Shown here in pieces: positions 51,062 to 58,498 of a stretch of DNA of 64,000 nt. Numbering within the stretch: the stretch's first letter is position 1; every line of letters begins with the position of its first letter. The translations under genes and the position numbers were made by a program. The stretch is from Pseudorhodoferax sp965279475 (GTDB taxonomy: Bacteria; Pseudomonadota; Gammaproteobacteria; Burkholderiales; Burkholderiaceae_C), in NCBI GenBank assembly GCA_965279475.1, contig CBDIIA010000002.1, forward strand, positions 124,001 through 188,000, read 5' to 3'. Below the pieces are notes generated by a model. The model was not told the DNA's origin. It ran no database searches and worked only from the letters and a program-made list of their open reading frames with translations.

Positions 51062-51166
51062 TCAAGCCACGTCGGTGCCGTCGACGCAACAGGCAATCGC
51101 ATTGCCCACGGCCACCAGAGCTGCCATGCCGACCGCGCCGGCGATTGCCCAGACGATGAGTTCCAT
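51062..51166 (-). CDS. Small predicted membrane protein (34 aa) upstream of katE
   Basis: Starts at ATG 51166 with a strong AAAGGAG site six bases upstream, unusual quality for a random ORF. The peptide is mostly a single hydrophobic helix (ELIVWAIAGAVGMAALVAVG) with a short polar tail containing two adjacent cysteines (ACCVDGTD). It ends 33 nt before katE on the same strand and is probably cotranscribed. I do not recognise it. It could be a small stress membrane protein or an unannotated leader ORF for katE. Confidence 0.5.
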   Translation of the reverse strand: MELIVWAIAGAVGMAALVAVGNAIACCVDGTDVA

Positions 51167-51319
51167 TTCCTGCTCCTTTGAGATGCCGACGGCGGGGGTC
51201 CGTCGAATGGGAACAAGCGTAAGACCGCCTCCCCGCCAAGCGGGTAGCCTGATGCGGCAGCGGTCTGTGGGACGGCCGTGCGGCCGGCGGTAGGAAACAG
51301 CCGACAGCAACGGCCGGCG

Positions 51320-52024
51320 TCAGCCGAGCAAGGCGTCGAGGTCGGTCAGCCGGTCGACCACGGCGTCGGCATCGACCCCGCGCACCGGCTCGCCGTGGTT
51401 GTAGCCGTAGCTGACCAGCACCACAGGGCAGCCCGCGGCCCGCGCGGCCATTGCGTCGTTGCTCGAATCGCCCACCATCAGCGTGCGGGCCGGCACGGTG
51501 CGCAAGGCCTCGCAGGTCGACAGCAGCGGCAGCGGGTCGGGCTTCTTGCGCGCGAACGCATCGCCGCCGAACACCAGCGAGAAGAAACCGTCCAGGCCCT
51601 TGGCGCGCAGCAACGGCTTCGCGAAGTCGGTGGGTTTGTTGGTCAGGCAGGCCAGGGCCCAGCCCCGCCGCTGCAAGGCCTGCAGACCTTCGACCACCCC
51701 CGGGTAGACCTGCGAATGCTGGCCGTTGACCACCAGGTAATGCCGCTGGTAGCTGGCCCAGGCGGCATCGAACAGCGCCGCATCGGGCGCGCGGCCGGCG
51801 TCCACATGGGCCAGCACCGAACGGATCAGATGCTCGGAGCCCTTGCCCACCATGGTCTCGATGCGCTGCGGCGCGATCGCGGGCAACGACAGGTCGCGCA
51901 GCATCAGGTTCAACGCCGCGGCGAAGTCACCCAGCGTGTCGACCATCGTGCCATCGAGGTCGACGATGGCGGCCTGCAGGCCATGCCGGGCAAAGGAAAC
52001 AGGGTCCAACGGAATTTTCGACAT
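51320..52024 (-). CDS. gph: Phosphoglycolate phosphatase
   Basis: 234 aa HAD-superfamily hydrolase. Motif I is AAIVDLDGTMVDTLGDF with the nucleophilic aspartate; motif II/III and IV appear as ACLTNKPTDFAKPLL and LMVGDSSNDAMAA. The helical cap lies between them. It dephosphorylates 2-phosphoglycolate. In related genomes gph commonly lies next to rpe and the trp genes; here it is separated from both by inserted blocks. A 153-nt gap lies between it and the small membrane ORF. Confidence 0.9.
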   Translation of the reverse strand: MSKIPLDPVSFARHGLQAAIVDLDGTMVDTLGDFAAALNLMLRDLSLPAIAPQRIETMVGKGSEHLIRSVLAHVDAGRAPDAALFDAAWASYQRHYLVVNGQHSQVYPGVVEGLQALQRRGWALACLTNKPTDFAKPLLRAKGLDGFFSLVFGGDAFARKKPDPLPLLSTCEALRTVPARTLMVGDSSNDAMAARAAGCPVVLVSYGYNHGEPVRGVDADAVVDRLTDLDALLG

Positions 52025-52082
52025 GGGGACGCCCAGTAAGCTTCAGAACGGACGAACGGTAGCACTTGTCCACGGCCCCCCT

Positions 52083-52124
52083 GCCCCTAGCCCCTAGCCC
52101 GTTGCCCGTTGCCCGTTGCCCGTT
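52083..52124. repeat. Six-unit heptanucleotide tandem repeat
   Basis: Two GCCCCTA units are followed by four perfect GCCCGTT units, with no interruptions, directly after the stop codon of the alpha/beta hydrolase. Such arrays are prone to slippage, so copy number may vary among strains. No coding sequence is affected. Confidence 0.9.
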
Positions 52125-52125
52125 G

Positions 52126-53085
52126 CTAGCGCGAGCTTCGCACCAGCGCCATCAGTTCGCCATTGAACCGTTGCGGGTCTTCGAAGAAGCTGGAGTGGCC
52201 GATGCCCGGGTAGATCGACAGCTGCGCGGCCGGCACCATCCTGCGGGTGTACTCGCTCATCGCGACCGCCGAGATCTGGTCCTGGTCGCCGTGCGTCAGC
52301 AGCACCGGCACCTTGATCCGGCGCAGCGTTTCCTCGTACGGCGCCGGGCGGCCGGCCAGCAGCTTGCGCACGGCGACGGGCGTCTTCGCGTTGAAGCGTT
52401 GCATGGCCTCCATCTCGGTGGCCGTCGGCTGTTTCTCGAAGCACGCCTGCAGAAACACCCCGGTCGCACGTTCGGCCACGGCCGCGTCGTCCGACAGCAT
52501 CGGCACGATCAGCGCGTAGGAGCGGCCGAGGCCGAACCGTTCCGCGGTGGAGGTGGCGGCCACGTAGTTCAGCGAGCCGACCTCGCCGTCGCCGAACACG
52601 CTGAGATAGTCGTTCAGCACACGCCCGCCATACGACCAGGCCACCAGGCTCGGCCGCTCGGCCCCGGTCGCACGGATGACCGACTGCAGATCGCGCCCCC
52701 AGCGCTCGGGGTCGTGGTAGGCCTCCTTCACCAGCGGCTTGTCGGAGTCACCGTGGCCGCGCAGGTCGAAGGAAATCAGCCGCAGCCCGCGCTGCAGTTC
52801 GGGTGCCTCCATCTGCTTAACCCAGCTGTCGTGGCTCTGTGCGAACCCATGGATGAAGATCACCGGCCGGCCCTTGGGGTTGCCGGTTTCGAACACCGCC
52901 AGGTTCACGCCGTCGCTGGCCGACGAGCGGACCATGCGGCGCTGCACCGCGGTGGGCGCCGTCGTGCTGCAGCCGCTGGCCAGCATGGCGCCGGCGGCTG
53001 TGCAGGCCAGGCCGGAGCGCAGCAGCAGGCGGCGCTGCAGGCCGGGCACGGACGGCTGTGTCGAGATCGATGGGGGTTGGGTCAT
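52126..53085 (-). CDS. Alpha/beta hydrolase, predicted lipoprotein or exported
   Basis: 319 aa. An N-terminal signal with arginines (LQRRLLLRSGLACTAAGAML) ends in a lipobox-like LASGC, so it may be a lipoprotein. The hydrolase core has oxyanion block FIHGFAQSHDSW, FDLRGHGDSDKPL, nucleophile elbow AWSYGGR (Ser151), acid HGDQDQIS and catalytic His in GIGHSSFFED. The triad is complete. The substrate is unknown. It lies 42 nt downstream of a Bug protein gene and at the end of the citryl-CoA-lyase-like cluster, so it may hydrolyse an ester or thioester in that pathway. Confidence 0.85.
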   Translation of the reverse strand: MTQPPSISTQPSVPGLQRRLLLRSGLACTAAGAMLASGCSTTAPTAVQRRMVRSSASDGVNLAVFETGNPKGRPVIFIHGFAQSHDSWVKQMEAPELQRGLRLISFDLRGHGDSDKPLVKEAYHDPERWGRDLQSVIRATGAERPSLVAWSYGGRVLNDYLSVFGDGEVGSLNYVAATSTAERFGLGRSYALIVPMLSDDAAVAERATGVFLQACFEKQPTATEMEAMQRFNAKTPVAVRKLLAGRPAPYEETLRRIKVPVLLTHGDQDQISAVAMSEYTRRMVPAAQLSIYPGIGHSSFFEDPQRFNGELMALVRSSR

Positions 53086-53127
53086 GCTTTTGTCTCCTCG
53101 TATGAGTTCTCGTTTTGGTGTTGCCGG

Positions 53128-54129
53128 TCAGTCGACCTGGGCGCCCGAGCGCTTGACCAGGTCGGCCCACTTCGCGATCTCGCGCTGCGCAAAGCCATTG
53201 AGTTCGCCCTCGGCCACCGCGCCCTGCTCCACGCCCTGCGCACGCAGCTTGGCCACCACGGCGGGATCGGCCAACGCGGCCCGGGCCGCGGTGCGCAGCT
53301 TCGCCAGCACCGGGGCCGGCGTGGCGGCAGGCGCGTAGACCATGAACCAGGCCACCAGATCGAAATCGGCGCGCACCTGCTCGGCGATCGTCGCCACCTC
53401 GGGTGCGGCGGCACTGCGCTGCGCGCCCGAGGCGCCCAGCGCACGCAGCTTGCCGGCCTTCATTTGCGGCAGCACGGCGGCCGGGTGGTAGAACATGAAC
53501 TGCACCTGGCCCGACATCACGTCGGACAGCGCGAGCCCGCCCTCCTTGTACGGCACGTGCACCATCTCGCCGCCGAGCGTCGACTTGAGCAACTCGCCTG
53601 CCAGGTGCCCCGAGGTGCCGCTGCCCGCCGACGCGAAACTGATGCCCGGCGCCTTGGCCGCAGCCGCCGCGAGATCCTTCAACGACCGCAGCGGCGAACT
53701 CTCGCTGACCACCAGCAGCGTTGGGGTCTGGCCGACCAGCGCCAGCAGCGCGAAGTCGCGCACCGGGTCGTAGCCGAGCTTGCGGTAGAGCGACTTGTTG
53801 ATCGCATGGGTGCCCACCGTGCCCATCACCAGCGTGTAGCCATCGGCCGGCGCGCGTGCGACGAGTTCGGTGCCGATGCTGCCACCGCCACCCGCCTTGT
53901 TCTCGATGACCACCGTCTGCCCGAGTGCGCGGCCCATCGCGTCGCCGACGATGCGCGTCACGGTGTCGGTCGAGGTGCCCGGCCCGAACGGCACGACCAT
54001 CCGGATCGGCCGCGACGGGTAGTCGCCGCTCTGCGCGGCGGCGCCCAGCGGGCCCAGCGCGCAGGCCGCCAGCAGGGACAGCAGCAGCCGGCGCGCGGTG
54101 GCGCCAGCGAGATGGTTCGGAAGTGGCAT
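53128..54129 (-). CDS. Bug-family periplasmic substrate-binding protein
   Basis: 333 aa with a signal peptide (ARRLLLSLLAACALGPLGAA) and mature opening YPSRPIRMVVPFGPGTSTDT. Family blocks include ARAPADGYTLVMGTVGTHAI, ISFASAGSGTSGHLAGELL and VPYKEGGLALSDVMSGQVQ. It should bind a carboxylate in the periplasm. It is cotranscribed with a citryl-CoA-lyase-like protein and a CoA-transferase, so the ligand is likely an organic acid broken down through a CoA thioester. Confidence 0.88.
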   Translation of the reverse strand: MPLPNHLAGATARRLLLSLLAACALGPLGAAAQSGDYPSRPIRMVVPFGPGTSTDTVTRIVGDAMGRALGQTVVIENKAGGGGSIGTELVARAPADGYTLVMGTVGTHAINKSLYRKLGYDPVRDFALLALVGQTPTLLVVSESSPLRSLKDLAAAAAKAPGISFASAGSGTSGHLAGELLKSTLGGEMVHVPYKEGGLALSDVMSGQVQFMFYHPAAVLPQMKAGKLRALGASGAQRSAAAPEVATIAEQVRADFDLVAWFMVYAPAATPAPVLAKLRTAARAALADPAVVAKLRAQGVEQGAVAEGELNGFAQREIAKWADLVKRSGAQVD

Positions 54130-54171
54130 GGTTTGTCTCTCTCTTGTTGGAAGTGGTTGGAAGTGGCGGGC

Positions 54172-54981
54172 TCAGCTGCGGTCGGCCGCATGGCCCGGCG
54201 GGTAGGCCCCGTCGTAGGCGAGTTCGCGGGTGGCCTGGTACGACAGTGCGAAGCCGATCGACTGCTCCAGCTCTTCGGTCAGGTGCGCGATCAGGCCGGC
54301 GGTGCGCGCGAGGATGGGCACGCCCTTCAGCGCCGCCAGCGGGAACCCGATGCCCAGCAGCACCGCCGGGATGGCCGCCGACACGTTGAGCCGCAGGTCC
54401 TTGCCCACCACCTCGGGAATCTGCCGTTCGATTTCCTCGGCGATCGCGATGTAGGCCAGGTTGGCACCCTGCTCGCGCGCTACGGCGAACAGCCGCGCCA
54501 CACGCGGATCACGCTCCTTGTGCAGCGGATGGCCATAACCGGGGATCGGCTTGCGCGCCGCACGCAGCTCCTGCAGCACGGCGCGCGCGGCGGCGTCGAT
54601 GCCGCCACTGGCCTGTGCCCGTTGCTCGATCTCGAAGAACAGCCGCCCGGCTGTCTCCGACGCCCCGAGGATCACCGAGCCGCATCCGAGGATGCCGGCC
54701 GCCACCGCGCCCTGCAAGGCATCGGGCGCGGCGGCCAGCGTCATGCGGCTGGCCTGCACGCTGGGCACCAGGCCGTGCTCGGCAATGGCGACCAGCGTGG
54801 CGTCGAGCACGGCCGTGGCCGCGGGCGTCGGGCGTCGGCCGGTGACCAGCAGATGGAAGTAGTCGGTGAACGAGATCTTGCCGATCAGCTGCTGGCACAG
54901 GTCTTCGCCGCGCACCACGATGCTGTGTTCGTCGGAGGTGCTGATCGAGGTGTGGGGCACAGTGGTCTTGCCGATTTTCAT
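54172..54981 (-). CDS. Citryl-CoA lyase-like protein (citrate synthase fold)
   Basis: 269 aa, about two thirds of a citrate synthase, the size of stand-alone citryl-CoA-lyase-type proteins. Citrate-synthase-like motifs: SDEHSIVVRGEDLCQQLIGK at the start, the central GYGHPLHKERDPR with the conserved His-Lys-Asp pattern, and a C-terminal LTEELEQSIGFALSYQ. Such proteins cleave citryl-CoA or related 3-hydroxy-3-methylglutaryl-type thioesters to acetyl-CoA and a keto acid. Together with the neighbouring class III CoA-transferase it could activate and split a tricarboxylate or a methylated analogue. The exact substrate is inference. Confidence 0.78.
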   Translation of the reverse strand: MKIGKTTVPHTSISTSDEHSIVVRGEDLCQQLIGKISFTDYFHLLVTGRRPTPAATAVLDATLVAIAEHGLVPSVQASRMTLAAAPDALQGAVAAGILGCGSVILGASETAGRLFFEIEQRAQASGGIDAAARAVLQELRAARKPIPGYGHPLHKERDPRVARLFAVAREQGANLAYIAIAEEIERQIPEVVGKDLRLNVSAAIPAVLLGIGFPLAALKGVPILARTAGLIAHLTEELEQSIGFALSYQATRELAYDGAYPPGHAADRS

Positions 54982-55023
54982 CGCGGGGCTTTCGGGTAGG
55001 TCGATGGGAAAGAAAGCGAATGC

Positions 55024-56172
55024 TCAGCGCAGCACGGTGCCGGCGGCCAGCGCTGCGCGGATGGCACCGCCGTGTTCGTCGAGCAGCGGCGGCGGCACGA
55101 CCTCGGTCGGCCGCACGCCGTCGAAGCTGACCGGCGAGCGCACGGTGCGCCAGCGGCCGACGACCGGGTGCTGGCCCTCGATCTCGAGCTGCAGGTGGCG
55201 CGCCTGCGGATCCTGCAAGGCCTCGCTGGTGTCGTACATCGGCGCGTACGGCACGTCCTGTGCCTCGAGCCGCTGGCACCATTCGGCCCGGGTGCGGGTG
55301 GCGAACAGGCCGCCGAGCAGGGCGATCAGCTCCACCTGGTGCGCGATGCGGGCCTCGCGTGTGGCGAAGCGCGGATCCTTGAACAGGTCGGGCCGCTCGA
55401 TCGCCTCGGCCAGGCCGATCCAGAACTTCTCGGGCGACGACATGTGCAGCGCCACCCATTTGCCGTCGGCGCAGGCGAGCGTGTACGACTGCGACACGCT
55501 GGGCCGGCTGTACGGGCCCATCACCTCGCCCTCGGCGAAGTAGTGTGTGAAGGCATCGAGGTTGAAGTGGCACATGGCCTCGAGCATCGAGACCTCGACC
55601 GAGCGCCCCACGCCGGTACGGCCACGCTCGATGACCGCGCCCAGGATGCCGTAGGCAGCATAGAAACCGGTCAGCGCATCGGCGATGGCCGGGCCCACGA
55701 CGCGCGGGTTCTCCGGGTTGACCAACAGGTTGAGAAAGCCGCTGGCCGCCTGGGCCACCGTGTCGTAGGCCGGGCGGCCCGCGGCCGGCCCGGTCTGGCC
55801 GAAGCCGCTGATCGCGCAGTAGACCAGGCGCGGATTCAGCGCGCGCAGCCGCTGCTCGCCGGCGCCCAGCCGCTCGGCGGCGCCGGGGCGGAAGTTCTGG
55901 ATGTAGACGTCGGCCTTGGCGACGAGCGCATCGAAGACCTTGGCGTCTTCCGGGTCCTTGGTGTTCAGCGCGATGCTGCGCTTGTTGCGGTTGTAGGTCT
56001 GGAAGTGCGGGCTGTACAGGCCGCCCTTGAAGGCGCGGAACGGGTCGCCCGTGCCCGGCTGCTCGATCTTGATCACGTCGGCCCCCAGGTCGGCCAGCAG
56101 CATGCCGGCGGCCGGCCCCGTGATGAACGTGCCCTGCTCGAGCACGGTGATGCCTGCCAGTACCTTGGACAT
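55024..56172 (-). CDS. Class III (CaiB/BaiF family) CoA-transferase
   Basis: 382 aa. Opening VLAGITVLEQGTFITGPAAG, then LADLGADVIKIEQPGTGDPF and YNRNKRSIALNTKDP. The catalytic aspartate is predicted as Asp165 in PAIADALTGFYAAYG. It is the first gene of a minus-strand operon (CoA-transferase, citryl-CoA-lyase-like, Bug protein, hydrolase) and diverges from a LysR regulator with a 107-nt gap. It probably puts CoA onto the acid that the lyase-like protein then cleaves. Confidence 0.9.
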   Translation of the reverse strand: MSKVLAGITVLEQGTFITGPAAGMLLADLGADVIKIEQPGTGDPFRAFKGGLYSPHFQTYNRNKRSIALNTKDPEDAKVFDALVAKADVYIQNFRPGAAERLGAGEQRLRALNPRLVYCAISGFGQTGPAAGRPAYDTVAQAASGFLNLLVNPENPRVVGPAIADALTGFYAAYGILGAVIERGRTGVGRSVEVSMLEAMCHFNLDAFTHYFAEGEVMGPYSRPSVSQSYTLACADGKWVALHMSSPEKFWIGLAEAIERPDLFKDPRFATREARIAHQVELIALLGGLFATRTRAEWCQRLEAQDVPYAPMYDTSEALQDPQARHLQLEIEGQHPVVGRWRTVRSPVSFDGVRPTEVVPPPLLDEHGGAIRAALAAGTVLR

Positions 56173-56253
56173 GAAAGCCTTGTCTCCGAAACATGCGAAA
56201 ACGCGAGCGTACGCGGCCCTTTTCCAAGATGGAAATGATGAATTTCTCTGGTT

Positions 56254-56278
56254 ATCATCGATCGCATCTATCGATCGG
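56254..56278. promoter_or_regulatory. Probable LysR operator in the divergent gap
   Basis: Two copies of ATCGATCG (56257-56264 and 56270-56277) are separated by 5 nt. Each contains the self-complementary CGATCG, so the pair reads both as a direct and an inverted repeat. It lies just before the LysR start codon and upstream of the divergent CoA-transferase gene, the usual place for a LysR-type regulator site. Confidence 0.45.
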
Positions 56279-56279
56279 C

Positions 56280-57185
56280 ATGCCCATGGAGCTAAGACAC
56301 CTGCGCTACTTCATCGCCCTGGCCGGCTCGCTGAGCTTCACGCGGGCGGCCGAGCGCGTGCACGTGACGCAGCCCACGCTGTCGCACCAGATCCGCCAGC
56401 TCGAAGAAGAAGTGGGGCAGCCGCTGTTCGACCGCATCGGCAAACGCGTCGTGATGACCGAGGCCGGCGAGGCCTTTCTCGCCTACGCCACCCGCGCGCT
56501 GCAGGAGATCGACCAGGGCCTGGGCGAACTGAAGGGCAAGAGCGTCTCGGTGTCCGGCACGGTGCGCATCGGCGCGACGCACACCTTCAACCTGAGCTTC
56601 ATCCCCGAATGCGTGGCGCTGTTCCTGTCGCGCAACGCCACGGTGCAGGTAATGATCGAAGAGCTGCCCGCCGACGCGATCGCCACCGCGCTGGACGCGG
56701 GCCAGCTCGACTTCGGCGTGGCCTACCGGCCCGAACAGCGCAGCGACCTGCGCTTCGAGCCCCTGTTCAACGAGGAGCTGGTGCTGGCGGTCGCCGACAA
56801 CCATCCGCTGGCCGGCCGCAGGCGCATCCGCATGATCGAGCTGCACCGCGAACCGCTGGTGCTGCTGCCCCGCACCTTCTCGACCCGGCGCCTGCTGGAC
56901 GAATGTTTTGCCGCCGCCGGCGCCGAGCCCAAGGTGGTCGCCGAGATGAACACCATCGCCGCGATGCTGGGCCTGGTGCGCCGCATCCAGGTCGGCGCCA
57001 TCGTCGCGCGCAGCGCCGTGCGCAACAGCAGCGGCCTGTGTACCGTGCCGATGGAGAACCCCACGCCGGTGCGCACGCCGGGCCTGCTGTTCAAGGCCGG
57101 CCAGCCGCAGACCCGTGCCGCACGGGCGATGGCGGCCCTGCTGCGCAAGACGGCGATCGCGGCGGCCCGCGCACGGCCGGCCTGA
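56280..57185 (+). CDS. LysR family transcriptional regulator
   Basis: 301 aa from ATG 56280; an ATG two codons later is equally possible. The N-terminal winged HTH is classic: MELRHLRYFIALAGSLSFTR, then VTQPTLSHQIRQLEEEVGQP. The effector domain follows, with LDFGVAYRPEQRSDLRFEPL and VLAVADNHPLAGR. It resembles the CynR/CbbR-like branch. It diverges from the CoA-transferase operon and most likely activates it in response to the organic acid or its CoA ester. Confidence 0.9.
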   Translation: MPMELRHLRYFIALAGSLSFTRAAERVHVTQPTLSHQIRQLEEEVGQPLFDRIGKRVVMTEAGEAFLAYATRALQEIDQGLGELKGKSVSVSGTVRIGATHTFNLSFIPECVALFLSRNATVQVMIEELPADAIATALDAGQLDFGVAYRPEQRSDLRFEPLFNEELVLAVADNHPLAGRRRIRMIELHREPLVLLPRTFSTRRLLDECFAAAGAEPKVVAEMNTIAAMLGLVRRIQVGAIVARSAVRNSSGLCTVPMENPTPVRTPGLLFKAGQPQTRAARAMAALLRKTAIAAARARPA

Positions 57186-57211
57186 CCAGGCCGTGCGCGC
57201 GCCGTCGCGTC

Positions 57212-57316
57212 ATACGGGTTTGCAATCAGAGCGAGCACAAGGCGCGAAGCCGAAGACAGTGCTATGGCACGGCAAGGCGAAGCAACGCAGTGATCGTTTT
57301 GATTGCGAATCCGTAT
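57212..57316. repeat. 105-bp inverted-repeat element
   Basis: Ends 57212-57228 and 57300-57316 form a 17-bp terminal inverted repeat with 15 matches. The inside is short, purine-rich, contains a GTGC-TATG-GCAC hairpin, and has no ORF. The right end shares its last base with the rpe stop codon. This looks like a MITE- or REP-type dispersed repeat; a second, different repeat element (62901-63168) is in the same window. Confidence 0.6.
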
Positions 57317-58002
57317 CAGACCGTGGCGAGCGCCCGGCGCATGTCCCCGATCACCGCGGCGTAGTCGGGCTTGCCGAAGATCGCGCTGCCGGCCACGAAG
57401 GTGTCTGCGCCCGCCGCGGCAGCCCGGGCGATGTTGTCGATCTTGATGCCGCCGTCGACCTCCAGGCGGATGTCCTTGCCGCTGGCATCGATGCGTTGGC
57501 GCACCGCCTCGATCTTGCGCAGCGCCGAGTCGATGAAGTCCTGCCCGCCGAAGCCTGGGTTGACGCTCATGATCAGCACCAGGTCGATGTCGTCGATCAT
57601 CCAGTCGAGCACGTCGAGCGAGGCCGCCGGATTGAACACCAGGCCGGCCTGGCAGCCGTGGGCGCGGATCGCCTGCACGCTGCGGTGCACGTGGGTCGAC
57701 GCGTCGGGGTGGAAGCTGATCAGGTCGGCGCCGGCCTCGGCGAAGGACGCGGCCAGCGCATCGACCGGCTGCACCATCAGGTGCACGTCGATCGGCACGG
57801 CGGCGCCGCCAGCCGTGCGGGCCAGCGGCTTCAGCGCCTTGCAGATCATCGGGCCGAAGCTGAGGTTGGGCACGTAGTGGTTGTCCATCACGTCGAAATG
57901 GATCCAGTCGGCACCGCCTGCGATGACCTTTCCAATCTCCTCTCCCAGGCGGGTGAAATCGGCGGACAGGATGGAGGGCGAAATTCTGTAGGTGGGGCTC
58001 AT
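57316..58002 (-). CDS. rpe: Ribulose-phosphate 3-epimerase
   Basis: 228 aa TIM-barrel enzyme. Active-site blocks: ISPSILSADFTRLGEEI, HFDVMDNHYVPNLSFG, HLMVQPVDA, LIMSVNPGFGGQDFI and LEVDGGIKIDN, which together hold the metal-binding His/Asp residues. It interconverts ribulose-5-phosphate and xylulose-5-phosphate. In many relatives it heads an rpe-gph-trp cluster; here gph and trp lie 5-15 kb away on the same strand. Confidence 0.97.
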   Translation of the reverse strand: MSPTYRISPSILSADFTRLGEEIGKVIAGGADWIHFDVMDNHYVPNLSFGPMICKALKPLARTAGGAAVPIDVHLMVQPVDALAASFAEAGADLISFHPDASTHVHRSVQAIRAHGCQAGLVFNPAASLDVLDWMIDDIDLVLIMSVNPGFGGQDFIDSALRKIEAVRQRIDASGKDIRLEVDGGIKIDNIARAAAAGADTFVAGSAIFGKPDYAAVIGDMRRALATV

Positions 58003-58083
58003 GCCGCCATTTTCGCAGGAGGCCGTGGGGTCAAGCGTCGGCCGCTTACATCCGCGCCGATCCCTTCACGTTAGGATGCCGCC

Positions 58084-58491
58084 ATGCCCAAGTACCAGTT
58101 CACCGTCGAGGCCGCGCCGCAGTTCGTGGCCGAGCAGTCGGCGCCGCAGCAGGCGGTCTTCAGCTTCGCCTACACGATCACCATCCACAACAGCGGGGAG
58201 GTTCCGGCGCAGTTGATCGCACGCCACTGGATCATCACCGACGGGCGCGGCCACACCGAGGAAGTGAAGGGCCTGGGCGTGGTCGGGCAGCAGCCCTTGC
58301 TGAAGCCGGGCGAGTCGTTCCAGTACAGCAGCGGCTGCCGGCTGCGCACGCCCGCGGGGTCGATGCGCGGCAGCTACTTCTGCGTTGCCGAGGATGGGGA
58401 GCGCTTCGACGTCGAGATTCCGCCGTTCATCCTGGATGCCGAGGACGGATCCGCCAGCGACACGCCGGGCGCCACACGCGTGCTGCACTGA
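58084..58491 (+). CDS. apaG: ApaG family protein
   Basis: 135 aa, the usual length for this single-domain fibronectin-III-like fold. Conserved blocks: FAYTITIHNSGEVPAQLIAR, HWIITDGRGHTEEVKGLGVV, GQQPLLKPGESFQYSSG and MRGSYFCVAEDGERFDVEIP. The function is not firmly established (linked to Co2+ resistance and, in some bacteria, phosphate-ester metabolism). It diverges from rpe and is followed after 7 nt by the Gcr-type membrane protein. Confidence 0.95.
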   Translation: MPKYQFTVEAAPQFVAEQSAPQQAVFSFAYTITIHNSGEVPAQLIARHWIITDGRGHTEEVKGLGVVGQQPLLKPGESFQYSSGCRLRTPAGSMRGSYFCVAEDGERFDVEIPPFILDAEDGSASDTPGATRVLH

Positions 58492-58498
58492 GACCCGC

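Noticed and set aside
53086..55023. Three successive intergenic gaps of exactly 42 nt in the CoA-transferase operon
   Set aside because: The three spacers share no sequence, so the equal lengths look like coincidence.
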